Below, piece by piece: positions 63,851 through 64,000 of a DNA stretch of 64,000 nt (within the stretch, counting starts at the first letter, position 1; every line of letters starts with the position of its first letter). The notes below the pieces were generated by a model. It did not search any database and was not told where the DNA came from. It saw only the letters and a list, made by a program, of their open reading frames with translations. The position numbers were made by a program, and so were the translations under genes. The DNA comes from Streptomyces sp. R44. Lineage in GTDB: Bacteria; Actinomycetota; Actinomycetes; Streptomycetales; Streptomycetaceae. Location of the stretch: contig NZ_CP163444.1 in assembly GCF_041053105.1 (NCBI RefSeq), forward strand, positions 4,836,001 through 4,900,000. Reading direction: 5' to 3'.

Positions 63851-64000
63851 ATGTCCATCGGTGTGCTGCAGACCGTGTTATCCGTCGAGCCGCTCGCGCC
63901 CGTCGAGTCCCTGGAGCCGCTCATCCGGGAGGCCAAGGAAGAGCTGAGCTTCGACCGCACGATCTCCCGCAGGTTCGTGCACCGCGCCTCGGTGACCGAA
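63851..64000 (+). CDS. AfsA-family butyrolactone synthase, N-terminus only (cut by window end)
   Basis: The last 50 codons begin MSIGVLQTVLSVEPLAPVES and reach SFDRTISRRFVHRASVTE. The block from LSFDRT to VHRASVTE matches the start of the AfsA hotdog domain, which condenses a beta-ketoacyl chain with dihydroxyacetone phosphate to make the butyrolactone or related furan signal. ATG 63851 follows GGGGATAAGG. Divergent placement from a ScbR-type receptor is the classic signal-receptor arrangement. Confidence 0.82.
   Translation, partial: MSIGVLQTVLSVEPLAPVESLEPLIREAKEELSFDRTISRRFVHRASVTE

Overview
This is high-GC actinobacterial chromosomal DNA, almost certainly Streptomyces. The evidence is strong third-position G/C bias, many GTG and some TTG starts, frequent 4-bp start/stop overlaps (GTGA/ATGA), many apparently leaderless promoters (TAnnnT about 6-7 bases before the start codon), and families typical of the genus (DUF2771, DUF3027, DUF2530, DUF1272, HelD-type helicase, futalosine menaquinone genes, a butyrolactone-receptor/AfsA pair). 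The gene set at 58.4-63.7 kb matches the gaburedin (gbn) cluster described from Streptomyces venezuelae as I remember it, so that species or a close relative is likely. No rRNA, tRNA, CRISPR array, transposase or prophage gene was seen.

Layout. 0-4.4 kb is a copper island: a CopA-type ATPase (cut by the window edge) and CopZ chaperone face a His-rich exported protein and cutC across an intergenic region with three CsoR-like palindromes. 4.4-16 kb is mostly housekeeping: DUF2867/TetR, an aminoglycoside-phosphotransferase-like kinase, a VOC protein coupled to a HelD-family RNA-polymerase helicase, a secreted protein, XPB helicase, a Uma2 nuclease-like protein and a large helicase-C/WYL-like protein. 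16-20.5 kb holds a HAAS-like membrane protein, a repeat-rich spacer ending in 41 consecutive Gs, and an iron-siderophore ABC importer (two permeases plus ATPase) behind an iron box. The permeases are linked by a 34-codon mini-ORF made of tandem repeats. 20.5-31.5 kb has a HAD phosphatase, cold-shock protein, mqnD/mqnB, a DUF2771 lipoprotein, an MFS permease, DUF3027, a sacsin/Hsp90-type ATPase and a hydrolase.

31.5-36.2 kb is a compact RiPP (graspetide) cluster on the minus strand: two small coupled ORFs, a precursor with a Thr/Ser-plus-Asp-rich core, an ATP-grasp ligase and a PIMT-like methyltransferase. Facing it are an XRE regulator and an HD-domain protein. 36.2-51 kb contains a CtpE-like P-type ATPase, a purine permease, a lone RHH protein, MarR/MFS, GNAT, 2',3'-cyclic RNA phosphodiesterase, an aldo/keto reductase under a MerR-like palindrome, a MarR/CMD pair and hydrolases. 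It ends with a surface protein and serC. 51.2-58.3 kb has a fused FAD/Fe-S oxidoreductase, a 617-bp repeat-rich spacer with a long inverted repeat and a G17 run, rhodanese/TetR, LysR/EamA, VOC and DUF1272.

58.4-64 kb is the gbn-type cluster: a PLP decarboxylase, an adenylate-forming ligase and an exporter in one operon. A ScbR/ArpA-type butyrolactone receptor follows, then the start of an AfsA-like signal synthase. Near-identical palindromes lie before the decarboxylase and before the receptor, which suggests signal-controlled derepression. The graspetide cluster is the best candidate for an undescribed product. The odd repeat structures (mini-ORF duplication, G41, G17, 125-bp inverted repeat) are the most unusual DNA-level features.
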